Source of the DNA: Lotus japonicus
Lineage: Eukaryota > Streptophyta > Magnoliopsida > Fabales > Fabaceae
DNA: 64,000 bases
Assembly (NCBI RefSeq): GCF_012489685.1
Contig: NC_080044.1
Location: 71,534,732 to 71,598,731 of the forward strand
Reading direction: 5' to 3'
Shown in pieces: positions 1-12,100 of the stretch. Every line of letters starts with the position of its first letter. The stretch's first letter is position 1. The position numbers and the translations under genes are program-made. The notes beneath the pieces are model-generated. The model had not been told where the DNA came from, ran no database searches, and saw nothing but the letters and a program-made list of their open reading frames with translations.

Positions 1-1
1 G

Positions 2-1528
2 GAATTGGAACTTATCGAGACTTTTCGCGACCTCAGTTTGGGTATGCAAGTGACACCTGGAAAATTGAGCTTTGGGATGGTGACGATCACTAGTGATTTT
101 CTGAACGAGATCAAGGTGAAACAACTGTTAGATGAGGAGCTGATCGAGAAACGGAACTTGATCATTTTGGGAAAAGCGCCGAATTTTGAGGTAGGAACCG
201 ACAACATTCTGCGTTGCAAAGGACGTGTCTGCGTACCATTGGACATGGAGTTGAGAAGGATGATTCTTGACGAAGGTCACAAGAGCAGATTGAGTATTCA
301 TCCGGGATCGACAAAGATGTATCAAGATCTAAAGTTGAATTTTTGGTGGCCAGGAATGAAGAAGAATGTAGCAGAGTTTGTGGCGGCATGTCTGACATGT
401 CAGAAGGCGAAGATAGAACATCAAAAGCCTGCGGGTATGTTACAGTCACTTGATGTGCCGGAGTGGAAGTGGGACAGTATCTCTATGGATTTCGTGGTAG
501 CTTTGCCAGCTACGAGGAAGAGATTTGATTCCATTTGGGTCATTGTGGACCGTCTGACGAAGTCAGCACATTTCATACCGGTGAAGACCACGTTCAATGT
601 GGAGGCACTTGCAAAAGTGTATGTCGCTGAGATTGTACGACTTCATGGAGTACCATCGAGTATTGTTTCTGACAGAGATCCGAAGTTTACTTCGCATTTC
701 TGGAAGGCGTTGCACGAGGCGCTTGGGACGAAGTTGAGGTTGAGCTCTGCCTATCACCCTCAGACGGATGGACAGACAGAGAGGACAATACAGTCATTGG
801 AAGACTTGCTGCGAGCCTGTGTTCTGGATAGTCAAGAAAGCTGGGATGAGCTGTTGCCGTTGATCGAGTTTACTTATAACAACAGTTTTCATGCTAGTAT
901 TGGAATGGCACCTTATGAGGCTTTGTATGGGAGGAGATGTAGAACTCCTTTATGTTGGTTTCAAGATGGCGAACATCTTCTCGTTGGACCTGAATTAGTA
1001 CAACAAACTACTGAGAAAGTGAAGCAAATACAAGAGAAGATGAGGACGTCACAGAGTCGACAGAAGAGTTATGCTGACACACGACGGAGAGAGTTAGAGT
1101 TTGAGGCGGGAGACCATGTGTTTCTTCGCGTGACACCAACTACCGGAGTGGGAAGAGCGATAAAGTCGAGGAAGCTGACACCGAAGTTCATTGGACCGTA
1201 TCAGATTATCGAGCGAGTCGGTAAAGTAGCTTATCGGATTGCGTTGCCACCTTTTCTTTCCAAGATTCATGATGTGCTACACGTGTCACAATTGAGGAAG
1301 TATATTCCTGATCCCTCTCACATCATCAAGGAAGATGATATTCAGCTTAGAGACAACTTGTCTTTTGAAGTGGCACCAATGAGGATTGAGGAACGTAGGA
1401 TCAAGCAGTTGAGGAACAAGCAGGTTCCTCTGGTAAAAGTGATTTGGAACCAAGTCACGGGCGATGCTACTTGGGAACTAGAAGAGAGGATGAAGGAACA
1501 GTATCCGGAACTCTTCACTGAGCCTTAA
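2..1528 (+). CDS. Ty3/gypsy polyprotein, C-terminal part (integrase), element A
   Basis: This open frame enters from the left window edge and ends with TAA. It is the 3' third of a chromovirus polyprotein: the HHCC zinc-binding region, the DDE integrase core ([24 protein letters not shown]) and a C-terminal chromodomain-like segment ending in a YPELF motif. It matches the end of the complete frame at 9124-13614 almost base for base. I noticed three substitutions, two of which change the protein (N/D near 182, T/I near 398). The rest of this copy lies outside the window. No stop or frameshift interrupts it, so the copy is young. The apparent first codon at 5 is only the window edge, not a true start. 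Confidence 0.95.
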   Translation, partial: ELELIETFRDLSLGMQVTPGKLSFGMVTITSDFLNEIKVKQLLDEELIEKRNLIILGKAPNFEVGTDNILRCKGRVCVPLDMELRRMILDEGHKSRLSIHPGSTKMYQDLKLNFWWPGMKKNVAEFVAACLTCQKAKIEHQKPAGMLQSLDVPEWKWDSISMDFVVALPATRKRFDSIWVIVDRLTKSAHFIPVKTTFNVEALAKVYVAEIVRLHGVPSSIVSDRDPKFTSHFWKALHEALGTKLRLSSAYHPQTDGQTERTIQSLEDLLRACVLDSQESWDELLPLIEFTYNNSFHASIGMAPYEALYGRRCRTPLCWFQDGEHLLVGPELVQQTTEKVKQIQEKMRTSQSRQKSYADTRRRELEFEAGDHVFLRVTPTTGVGRAIKSRKLTPKFIGPYQIIERVGKVAYRIALPPFLSKIHDVLHVSQLRKYIPDPSHIIKEDDIQLRDNLSFEVAPMRIEERRIKQLRNKQVPLVKVIWNQVTGDATWELEERMKEQYPELFTEP

Positions 1529-1562
1529 GTTTCGAGGACGAAACTTTCTTTTTGGGGGGTAG
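1527..1562 (+). other. Pre-LTR hairpin and polypurine tract, element A
   Basis: A perfect inverted repeat with 8-bp arms and a 4-base loop spans 1527-1546 and overlaps the end of the stop codon. A T-run and G-run (1550-1562) follow directly before the LTR and fit a plus-strand priming polypurine tract. The same arrangement occurs in element B. The motif around TTTCGAGGACGAAA is common just upstream of the 3' LTR in Del/Tekay-type chromoviruses. Confidence 0.75.
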
Positions 1563-1565
1563 TAT

Positions 1566-4452
1566 TGTAAGACCTGGATTTTCAGAACAAGCTAATTTCC
1601 GACTCACGCGTAGAATCAGTGTAAGCGTGACAGGAGTTTGATATTTGAGAAAGATTAATGAAGAAGAAAGTTCAGGAATTGCTTGAGGAATGTTGCGTAG
1701 TCATTTTAGGAATTAGAGCGAGTCGTCTGCACACCCGCCTTATGGCAAGCGTGTCCAGAATAGGCTAATTTCGCTTTAGAGCAACGTTTTAAGTGAGATT
1801 TCGAATCCTTGGAAAATTTAAAGATTTTCTTTATTTTTCCTTCGACCAGCGTTTCATTTCGGAACTCTGGACTGTACGCACGATAGGTTTCACTTTTCGG
1901 ATGTCCGCCGACGCTAATTTCTTTGCTTCGAAACCCTATTTTCGAGCAATGGATGAAGACTTTTTCTATTCGGGACTTCTAACGAAGATTCCGTCCATGT
2001 TGCCAGACTTGTTTCGACGTTTCCAATCTTTCTTCAGTTGGAAGTTTTGTCGTTTGAGCATCACAGCAAAAAGTAGTTTTTCGGGGCAGATTAACCGACA
2101 CCGCTTTTGAGTTTTTCGATATCGTTTTTCCCAAATCCTAGATATTTGTTTTGAGTTCTGGAATTCTGACGCCAGAATCTCTCTTAGAATTCCTTGGTGA
2201 TCGTGCTGCAAAAATCGGAATCGCGAAATTTTCATTTTCCCGCGATTTCACCCGCCTATAAATAGCGCGAAAAAGCAAAATCCTCTCATTTTCTTTCCAT
2301 TTGTGGCTGATTTCGTGGGGAGCAAGGGGGGAGGAGATTTCCGCGAAAACTTGACCAATCTTCGTGCAGTTCGTCCCTACTTCTAGGTATCGAGGTAACT
2401 ATCATGAATCCTGCCTCTGATTTCTGTTTCTGCTGAGTTTCTGAAGTCGTTTCTGTGCTCTAAGTTTTGAGCTTTTTCTAAAATTGTCCGATTTCTCTGA
2501 TTTCTCGCTTGGGTTATGTTCCTTATGTTCCCCTGAGTCTAAAACCTCTGTCAGTAAACTCTGATTGCGATTCAGTTGTCCAGGATCTGAAAAATTGACT
2601 CAAAACTCTTTTTGTCTCACATTTCGAAACTTTATTGTCGAAAAGACTTAATCTGACTTCGTGCCTTTAGGATTTGTTGTCACGGATATCATGAGGATCG
2701 TTGCTGTCAAATTTGTTTTCCGAACTGATAACTTTGAAGTTTTGAGCCTCTATTTTGGACCAAAATGCCCCTGGATAGTCGTATTTCGACCCGATTGTCC
2801 GAAAATTGTTCCGACAATTTCTTTGCCTTAGTTTTACCCTAAAACTACCTTGTGAATTGATTTAGATCGAAGAAAAAGTTCGAAAACCCTATTTTCCATA
2901 GTGGCCGAAACCTAATTGCTTGGGTACCGTGTCCAAAAATAATTTTTGGGTCTCTATGACTTGAGCCATTGCGTAGCTCTTTCAATTGTCGAAATTTTGG
3001 CGCCGGTTTCGTGTCATTCTGAGTTCTGTAGCTCGAGTTATGCTCGTTTTAGCGAACGAAGTCTCCGTTGTCAATTTGTGCCTAAATAGGAACTCTGAAG
3101 CTTTAGAAGCTTTCTTTACGATTTCGATTAGTATTAGTAGATCGTGTTGCTCCTAGTGAAGCTTGTGTTGATGATTGTGTTTTCTTTGTTCTAGGTTCGC
3201 AATTTCCATGCCCAACTTCTACTCACGAAGGTAAGGGTAACTCGGTTTTAGAGCGTCTTTGAGTCTTGCATGCTTTTATCGCACTGCCTGTGTTTGAGAT
3301 GAAGATGTTTATATTGATTGGCAGATGATTATGATTATTATGCTGAATTTGGAAAATGTTTTCTGAGAGGCTTCGGCCGTTTACTGGTTTCTGTCGTTAC
3401 TGCTTCCTAGTGGATGGAACATGTGGTTACTTTGGATTGGTCCTTGGGTGGGCTTTGTTATTGTCTGACTTGGCATATAGGGCTTGAGTCAAGTGGCGAT
3501 CAGGAGGTGTGTCCTATGATTGTCCCGTCTTGTGTGACGTTAAGTGGCGATGAGGAGGTGTGTCCTATCATTGTCCCATCTTGCGAGATGCTAAGTGGCG
3601 ATCAGGAGGTGTGTCCTATGATTGTCCCGTCTTGTGTGACGTTAAGTGGCGATTAGGAGGTGTGTCCTATGATTGTCCCGTCATGTATGACGTTATAAGT
3701 GGCGATGAGGAGGTGTGTCCTATCATTGTCCCGTCTTGAGAGACGATATTGATCGATCCATTTTGTTAGCAGCATATAGTTGCATTATAGGGAACTAACA
3801 CCTGACCCTATGTTGTTGGATTTTCGTATTGGTTTATTGATATCTGATTTGATGTTACATTGTTGAGGTTATTATTATCTGAGTCCGATTTATGTTTAAG
3901 TTGTTGATATATGAGTTGAGTTATGATGCTAGTTATTTACCATGCCAGGTAATTAAATTCGAACAGCATGATTTTTCTCTTTTATACATGGTAATTGCAT
4001 GGAGTTAACCCTTTCTATTTGCTACTTGTTGTTTGGGCGCTTAACGCTATTAGGCGATGGAGATCCTTCCGCCGAGGCATAGCTACTCGAGTTGGAGATC
4101 GAGTTGTAAGTGGTGGAGTAGAGGTATGAGAAGCAGCTTTGCTTCTCTTCTTGTGGATTATGTTGGAGTCTCTTTTACTTTATGAGAACTCTGTTATTAA
4201 AGTCTTGCTTCCGCCACTGTTAAAGTGCGCATGTTTATTCTGAACCTTACTTATGGTATTGTAAACTATTATTACTGTATATCGGGAAACAAGTTATCTA
4301 AATAAAGTTATGGTATGTTTCCAACCTTTTAGCCGAAGTGTTTAGTTGTTTTACAGAAAAATATTCCCTTGGTTTTTAGGGATTGCAGATTGGTCCTTAG
4401 ACTTTGTTAGGTTACTAATGTGACTCCTCAGTTGAGAAATTGGGGTGTTGCA
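1566..4452 (+). mobile_element. 3' LTR of element A (Ty3/gypsy chromovirus)
   Basis: This LTR of about 2.89 kb begins TGTAAGACC and ends GTTGCA, where the other copies end GTTACA. It follows directly after the polypurine tract of element A. A TATA box (tataaata) lies at 2257-2264. A 51-bp tandem repeat starts at 3491 and has five units, one more than in the other LTRs, which explains the extra length. A hairpin with 7-bp arms lies at 4128-4147. It carries several private base changes, for example near 2192, 3109 and 3925. Short frames inside it, such as 105 aa at 1793-2110, recur in every LTR copy and are not genes. No target duplication can be tested because the 5' end lies outside the window. 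Confidence 0.93.
3491..3752 (+). repeat. 51-bp tandem repeat in LTR of element A (five units)
   Basis: Units begin with AAGTGGCGAT at 3491, 3542, 3593, 3644 and 3697, so the period is 51 bp with one 53-bp unit. LTR copies 2 and 4 have four units starting at 7879 and 17534; copy 3 is cut by the assembly gap after two units. Because 51 is a multiple of three the repeat translates without stops over some units, but this frame has no known domain and is not called a gene. Confidence 0.9.
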
Positions 4453-5600
4453 TTCTACCTCCACAACGTATAATTTTTGAATCTGTTAGTGCTTGTGACT
4501 GATATATATTTCACTACTAAGTAACCTGACCAATTGTTAATCTTTTTTTATGTAACTATCAGAATTCTTGTGTGTGAAGTTATATGTTACTGCTTTTTGA
4601 CATTTTTTAAGAGGACTATGACAAGCTCTGATGAAGTTTTTGGTGATGACAAAAAAACACATATTAGTCCCCTCGTTAATGAGATTCCTATTGTAGCAGT
4701 AGTACTTTAGTGATACGCATTAGTATTAGTATATGCATTAACTGTATCATAAAAAGAATAAGAATGAACAAAACATCTTCTTTAACACATACTTCAGCAA
4801 ATTCAGGTCCATTTGCTGAACTAAGTGTACCTGCTTCACCTTCTTCAACACATGTTGAAATAAGTTATACTGAAGCACGTGCACCTACTTCACCTGAATC
4901 AAAAGTTGGTGTTTCATCATCTCATGAGATTGAGGTTGCTGAGTTGTCTTACAACTCAAATAACCCACTCTATTTGATCTGACACGTTATCCTATATGTT
5001 TGGACAATTTTGAATATGATCAAGAACTTTCTAGTTTTTCTTGTAGACATACATATAAAAAAAAGTGTATGACTAGAGTCATTTTATGCGGTCATTTAGT
5101 ATGTGCATATTGTAGAATAACCTAAATTTTTATTTTTCTTATGATTTCATATAGTATGTTCCGGGCGATGCTTGACCGCTTTTATGATTTTAAAAATTTG
5201 GACTACTTTTATAAACCACATGTAGGTATAAATATAAATATTTCTATTTTAATTTATTGTACAATTTTTTTATTAATTTAATTTATACAAAAAAAACGTT
5301 ACATGCATAGCTAGTCAGTTCATGCTTCAAGTCATTGAAGCAAACACTGTGTAATTATTAATTCATGTCAGTATCTCGCGCAATGCACATGAATTGCACG
5401 AGCAAATTTATATTATGTGTTTTGATAAAAGAATTATATGCTTACAATTCTGCCTCCACAACGTATAATTTTTTACTTCATCAGTGCTTGTGACTGATAT
5501 ATATTTCAGTATTCAGTAACCTGACCAATTATTAATCTAATTTTATGTAAGTATCATAATTCTTGTGTATGAAGTTATATGTTACTCATTCATATCCTTT
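4453..5600. repeat. Spacer with a degenerate direct repeat and AT-rich filler
   Basis: About 140 bp just after the LTR (from 4453, CTACCTCCACAACG) recurs in diverged form at about 5451-5590, in the same orientation. Shared blocks include GTGCTTGTGACTGATATATA and GAAGTTATATGTTAC. The 850 bp between is AT-rich and contains a 90-aa frame (4710-4982) with no recognised domain, low-complexity Ser/Thr content and no splice context. The repeat ends lack TG..CA borders, so these are not obvious LTRs. It is probably a decayed mobile element or a duplicated spacer. Confidence 0.55.
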
Positions 5601-5662
5601 GGTGGGTATAGCATTGGCGGTGTCATACGGTTATGGGCACTGAACCTTGAGATATTGAGATT

Positions 5663-5953
5663 GTGGTGCGTAATGTTCGGACTGGTCTGATTGACTCTAC
5701 CTTTCTCCTGACAGATGATAACTCAGGCTTACATCAAGCTTCTAAATGGGTGGCTCCAGACAGAGGATGGATCAAGCTAAATGTTGATGGTAGTTGTCAT
5801 AAACATGCGTCTGATATTGCTTGTGGTGGGGTGATTCGTGACCACCATGGCAGGTGGCTTAATGGTTTCTCTAGCTACGAGGGACAGGGTGATGCTCACA
5901 TGGCAAAGTTACTAACAGTGGTGAGGGGCTTAACACTTGCTAAGAAGAACGGG
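5663..5953 (+). pseudogene. LINE RNase H domain fragment, cut by LTR insertion
   Basis: The translated frame contains GWIKLNVDGS, then GGVIRDHHGRWLNGFSS, then a helix ending NGCKTWIF. This is the RNase H domain that closes the ORF2 of plant LINEs. The frame stops being LINE-like exactly at 5954, where the 5' LTR of element B begins, so element B inserted here. The usual acidic residue of the AELxAV segment is lysine (AKLLTV), so the catalytic set is incomplete. The remaining RNase H and the LINE 3' end are not seen after the first following LTR; they may lie beyond the gap or be lost. Confidence 0.75.
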
Positions 5954-8790
5954 TGTAAGACCTGGATTTTCAGAACAAGCTAATTTCCGACTCACGCGTA
6001 GAATCAGTGTAAGCGTGACAGGAGTTTGATATTTGAGAAAGATTAATGAAGAAGAAAGTTCAGGAATTGCTTGAGGAATGTTGCGTAGTCATTTTAGGAA
6101 TTAGAGCGAGTCGTCTGCACACCCGCCTTATGGCAAGCGTGTCCAGAATAGGCTAATTTCGCTTTAGAGCAACGTTTTAAGTGAGATTTCGAATCCTTGG
6201 AAAATTTAAAGATTTTCTTTATTTTTCCTTCGACCAGCGTTTCATTTCGGAACTCTGGACTGTACGCACGATAGGTTTCACTTTTCGGATGTCCGCCGAC
6301 GCTAATTTCTTTGCTTCGAAACCCTATTTTCGAGCAATGGATGAAGACTTTTTCTATTCGGGACTTCTAACGAAGATTCCGTCCATGTTGCCAGACTTGT
6401 TTCGACGTTTCCAATCTTTCTTCAGTTGGAAGTTTTGTCGTTTGAGCATCACAGCAAAAAGTAGTTTTTCGGGGCAGATTAACCGACACCGCTTTTGAGT
6501 TTTTCGATATCGTTTTTCCCAAATCCTAGATATTTGTTTTGAGTTCTGGAATTCTGACGCCAGAATCTCTCTTAGAATTTCTCGGTGATCGTGCTGCAAA
6601 AATCGGAATCGCGAAATTTTCATTTTCCCGCGATTTCACCCGCCTATAAATAGCGCGAAAAAGCAAAATCCTCTCATTTTCTTTCCATTTGTGGCTGATT
6701 TCGTGGGGAGCAAGGGGGGAGGAGATTTCCGCGAAAACTTGACCAATCTTCGTGCAGTTCGTCCCTACTTCTAGGTATCGAGGTAACTATCATGAATCCT
6801 GCCTCTGATTTCTGTTTCTGCTGAGTTTCTGAAGTCGTTTCTGTGCTCTAAGTTTTGAGCTTTTTCTAAAATTGTCCGATTTCTCTGATTTCTCGCTTGG
6901 GTTATGTTCCTTATGTTCCCATGAGTCTAAAACCTCTGTCAGTAATCGCCGATTGCGATTCAGTTGTCCAGGATCTGAAAAATTGACTCAAAACTCTTTT
7001 TGTCTCACATTTCGAAACTTTATTGTCGAAAAGACTTAATCTGACTTCGTGCCTTTAGGATTTGTTGTCACGGATATCATGAGGATCGTTGCTGTCAAAT
7101 TTGTTTTCCGAACTGATAACTTTGAAGTTTTGAGCCTTTATTTTGGACCAAAATGCCCCTGGATAGTCGTATTTCGACCCGATTGTCCGAAAATTGTTCC
7201 GACAATTTCTTTGCCTTAGTTTTACCCTAAAACTACCTTGTGAATTGATTTAGATCGAAGAAAAAGTTCGAAAACCCTATTTTCCATAGTGGCCGAAACC
7301 TTATTGCTTGGGTACCGTGTCCAAAAATAATTTTTGGGTCTCTATGACCTGAGCCATTGCGTAGCTCTTTCAATTGTCGAAATTTTGGCGCCGGTTTCGT
7401 GTCATTCTGAGTTCTGTAGCTCGAGTTATGCTCGTTTTAGCGAACGAAGTCTCCGTTGTCAATTTGTGCCTAAGTAGGAACTCTGAAGCTTTAGAGGCTT
7501 TCTTTACGATTTCGATTAGTATTAGTAGATCGTGTTGCTCCTAGTGAAGCTTGTGTTGATGATTGTGTTTTCTTTGTTCTAGGTTCGCAATTTCCATGCC
7601 CAACTTCTACTCACGAAGGTAAGGGTAACTCGGTTTTAGAGCGTCTTTGAGTCTTGCATGCTTTTATCGCACTGCCTGTGTTTGAGATGAAGATGTTTAT
7701 ATTGATTGGCAGATGATTATGATTATTATGCTGAATTTGGAAAATGTTTTCTGAGAGGCTTCGGCCGTTTACTGGTTTCTGTCGTTACTGCTTCCTAGTG
7801 GATGGAACATGTGGTTACTTTGGATTGGTCCTTGGGTGAGCTTTGTTATTGTCTGACTTGGCATATAGGGCTTGAGTCAAGTGGCGATGAGGAGGTGTGT
7901 CCTATCATTGTCCCATCTTGCGAGATGCTAAGTGGCGATCAGGAGGTGTGTCCTATGATTGTCCCGTCTTGTGTGACGTTAAGTGGCGATTAGGAGGTGT
8001 GTCCTATGATTGTCCCGTCATGTATGACGTTATAAGTGGCGATGAGGAGGTGTGTCCTATCATTGTCCCGTCTTGAGAGACGATATTGATCGATCCATTT
8101 TGTTAGCAGCATATAGTTGCATTATAGGGAACTAACACCTGACCCTATGTTGTTGGATTTTCGTATTGGTTTATTGATATCTGATTTGATGTTACATTGT
8201 TGAGGTTATTATTATCTGAGTCCGATTTATGTTTAAGTTGTTGATATATGAGTTGAGTTATGTTGCTAGTTATTTACCATGCCAGGTAATTAAATTCGAA
8301 CAGCATGATTTTTCTCTTTTATACATGGTAATTGCATGGAGTTAACCCTTTCTATTTGCTACTTGTTGTTTGGGCGCTTAACGCTATTAGGCGATGGAGA
8401 TCCTTCCGCCGAGGCATAGCTACTCGAGTTGGAGATCGAGTTGTAAGCGGTGGAGTAGAGGTATGAGAAGCAGCTTTGCTTCTCTTCTTGTGGATTATGT
8501 TGGAGTCTCTTTTACTTTATGAGAACTCTGTTATTAAAGTCTTGCTTCCGCCACTGTTAAAGTGCGCATGTTTATTCTGAACCTTACTTATGGTATTGTA
8601 AACTATTATTACTGTATATCGGGAAACAAGTTATCTAAATAAAGTTATGGTATGTTTCCAACCTTTTAGCCGAAGTGTTTAGTTGTTTTACAGAAAAAAA
8701 ATTCCCTTGGTTTTTAGGGATTGCAGATTGGTCCTTAGACTTTGTTAGGTTACTAATGTGACTCCTCAGTTGAGAAATTGGGGTGTTACA
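5954..8790 (+). mobile_element. 5' LTR of element B (Ty3/gypsy chromovirus)
   Basis: This LTR of 2837 bp begins TGTAAGACC and ends GTTACA, so it has TG..CA borders. A TATA box lies at 6645-6652 and the 51-bp tandem repeat (four units) starts at 7879. A primer binding site follows four bases after its end, which makes it a 5' LTR. The five bases before it are ACGGG, the expected target duplication. These do not match the five bases after the last LTR of the cluster (TATTC at 18446), so that LTR is not the true right end of this element. It shares diagnostic variants with the LTR starting at 13652 (for example near 6921, 7302 and 7838). Confidence 0.95.
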
Positions 8791-8794
8791 ATTG

Positions 8795-8806
8795 TGGTAT
8801 CAGAGC
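8795..8806 (+). other. Primer binding site, initiator tRNA-Met
   Basis: TGGTATCAGAGC is the standard complement to the 3' end of initiator methionine tRNA, used to prime minus-strand DNA synthesis in most plant LTR retrotransposons. It sits four bases after the 5' LTR. Confidence 0.95.
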
Positions 8807-9123
8807 TTTGGTCTAGAAAACCAGAGCTTTTGGGTAGAGTGCCTGCTTAAGATGTTTGAACTCTGAGACCGATTGATGGGGTGTCAATCGGAGGAAGAGT
8901 GTGCTTGATTACTGTTTATATAGATTATTTTTGAAGGTTATTCGTAAGTGAATAACCTTATGCTAGTTATTGTTAATTATACATTTGATATAAGTATATA
9001 CATAGTTAGTTATTATAGAACTTTGTGTTGTTCTGGCCTGAGTATCTGTTGTGGTCTTTGACTGTTCATGAAAACAGGAACAGGAGGTTTCCACAACCGA
9101 TCGAGACTCAAGGTTCAGACAGC
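8807..9123 (+). other. Untranslated leader of element B
   Basis: This is the stretch between the primer binding site and the most likely polyprotein start. The frame is already open from 9025, but the codons before 9124 do not resemble gag. No further element is seen. Confidence 0.6.
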
Positions 9124-12100
9124 ATGAATCCGATGGAGCAAGCTATTGCTAATCTGACTGCCCTTATGGCACAACAAGTTACTAACACTGCTGCAAGGGA
9201 GGAAGCTGAAGCTCAACGTGCTGCTACTGCTGCTTTGGTGGCTGCACAAAACCAAGCTGAAGAGAATGCTCGCCGTGTTCAGCGGGAGGAACGTGAATTA
9301 GCTGCTGCTCAGACCAGGGGTCTGAATGATTTCAAGCGTCAGGATCCGCCGAAGTTCTCTGGGGGCTTCGATCCGGAAGAAGCTGACTTATGGCTCCAAG
9401 AGTTGGAGAAGATCTTTACCTTCTTGCGTACAACTGCAGAGATGAAAGTTGATTATGCAACCTACCTGCTAACGGGTGAAGCTGAGTATTGGTGGCGTGG
9501 GGCTAGGGCTATGATGGAGGCTGACCATCAAGCCATCACTTGGGAGTGTTTCCGTGGAGCTTTCTTGGACAAGTACTTTCCTAGAAGTGCTAGAGCCGCT
9601 AAGGAAGCACAATTTCTGAGACTCCGTCAAGGAGGCATGACCGTTGCTGAGTATGCTGCAAAGTTGGAGTCGTTGGCTAAACACTTCCGTTACTTTAGAG
9701 GACAGATTGATGAAGGCTACATGTGTGAGCGATTCATTGAGGGGCTGTGTTATGAGCTGCAGAGGGCGGTGCAACCGCTAGGACTGAATCGCTACCAAGT
9801 GCTGGTGGAGAAGACCAAGGGGATTGAGGCCATTGATAATGCAAGGGGCAAATTCCAAGGTCTGAACAAGCCTTACCAAGGAAGTGGAGGTCCGGCTAGG
9901 ACTAACCAAGGAAGAAGTGACAAGGGTAGGCATTTCCAGAAGAAGCCGTATGTTCGTCCTCAGGGTAGGGGGACAACTTCTGGGTCCTTTTATCCTACTG
10001 GTGGAAATGCAATTGCACTAAGAACCCCATCTGGGAATCGGGAGGATGTGACTTGCTTCAGGTGCAACAAAAAGGGGCACTATGCCAACCACTGTTCTGA
10101 GAGTCTTGCGGCGTGTTGGAACTGCAACAAGCCAGGCCACACTGCTGCAGAGTGCAGGATTCCTAAAGTTGAGGCTGCTGCAAATGTTGCTGGGGCTAGG
10201 AGGCCTACTGCTGGTGGAAGGGTCTACTCGATCAGTGGAACTGAAGCTGAGGAAGACGATGGTCTGATCCGCAGTACCTGCGAGATTGCGGGTAATTCCC
10301 TTATCGCGCTATTTGATTCTGGTGCTACGCATTCATTTATAGATATAGCTTGTGCGGCAAGGTTAAAGCTAGAAGTGTCAAAGCTACCGTTTGACTTGAC
10401 AGTGTCTATCCCTGCATCTAAGAGTCTAGTAACTAACACTGCATGTCTGGAATGTCCTTGGATGTACCTAGATAAGAAGTTTGTAGCAAACTTAATCTGT
10501 TTACCTCTCAAGGGATTGGATGTGATCATAGGCATGGATTGGTTGTCCCATCATCATGTTCTTCTTGATTGCGCCAATAAGGTAGTTATCTTTCCCGATG
10601 CTGGACTCGCTGAGTTCCTGAACTCGTACTTTTCAAAGCTTTCTTTGAGGAAAGGAGCTTTGAGTTCTCTCATGTCTACAACCGTGGTGGAAGCTAAGGA
10701 GAATGGAGTACACGGAATTGCTGTTGTGCAAGATTTCGAGGATGTGTTCCCCGAAGACGTACCTGGAATACCTCCGGTCAGAGATATGGAGTTCACAATT
10801 GATATAGTCCCAGGCACTGGACCTATATCAATCGCACCGTATCGTATGGCACCGGCAGAACTGACTGAGCTGAAGAGTCAACTCGAAGATTTAACCAAGA
10901 AGGGGTTTATCCGACCTAGCGTTTCTCCGTGGGGAGCGCCAGTGCTGCTTGTGAAGAAGAAAGACGGAAGATCGCGACTTTGTGTGGATTATCGACAGTT
11001 GAACAAAGTCACGATAAAGAACCGTTATCCGTTGCCAAGGATTGACGATTTGATGGATCAGTTGAAGGGTGCTGCTATTTTCTCGAAGATTGACCTGAGA
11101 TCGGGATATCACCAGATTAGAGTCAAGGATGAGGATATTCAAAAGACGGCGTTTAGGACACGCTATGGGCACTATGAGTACTTGGTGATGCCGTTTGGAG
11201 TTACGAATGCACCAGCTGTATTCATGGACTACATGAATAGGATCTTTCATCCATTCTTGGATCGCTTCGTTGTGGTGTTCATCGACGACATCTTGATCTA
11301 CTCGAGGAATCGTGAAGAACACGAGGAACATCTACGTCAAGTATTACAAGTTCTTCGGGATAAGGTACTGTATGCTAACGCGACAAAGTGTGAATTTTGG
11401 CTCGAAGAAGTAAAGTTTTTAGGACATGTCATCTCAAAGGAGGGCATTGCTGTGGATCCCAGTAAAGTGGAAGCGGTACTTGCATGGGAGCGTCCTAAGA
11501 CTGTGACAGATATAAGGAGTTTCATCGGTTTAGCTGGATATTACCGACGATTCATCGAAGGTTTTGCTAAGATTGCAGGACCATTGACGAAACTCACCCG
11601 GAAGAACCAACCTTTTGCTTGGACAGAGGATTGTGAACAGAGTTTCCAAGATATGAAGAAGCGTTTGACGACCGCGCCAGTTCTGACATTACCACAAGAG
11701 AAGGAACCCTACGAGGTTTACTGCGATGCTTCGTACCAAGGTTTGGGTTGTGTGTTGATGCAACACCGAAAGGCTGTGGCTTATTCTTCAAGGCAATTGA
11801 AGATACATGAACGGAACTATCCTACGCACGATTTGGAGTTAGCGGCTGTGGTATTTGCGCTCAAGATTTGGAGGCACTATCTTTATGGGAGCACTTTCAC
11901 TGTTTTTAGTGATCATAAGAGCTTGAAGTACCTGTTCGATCAGAAGGATCTGAATATGAGACAAAGGCGTTGGGTGGAATTCATCAAGGACTATGATTTC
12001 ACTTTGTTGTACCACCCAGGAAAAGAAAATGTTGTAGCAGACGCACTGAGTCGCCAGACAATTCATGTTTCATCGTTGATGATTAAGGAATTGGAACTTA

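Noticed and set aside
1793..2110. 105-aa frame repeated at 1793, 6181 and 15836, and its minus-strand 89-aa counterpart
   Set aside because: These lie in the LTRs and repeat with every LTR copy. They have no known domain, and indels in the third LTR break them.
3414..3656. 80-aa frame with repeated SGDEEVCP units
   Set aside because: It is a by-product of the 51-bp LTR tandem repeat and differs in length between copies.
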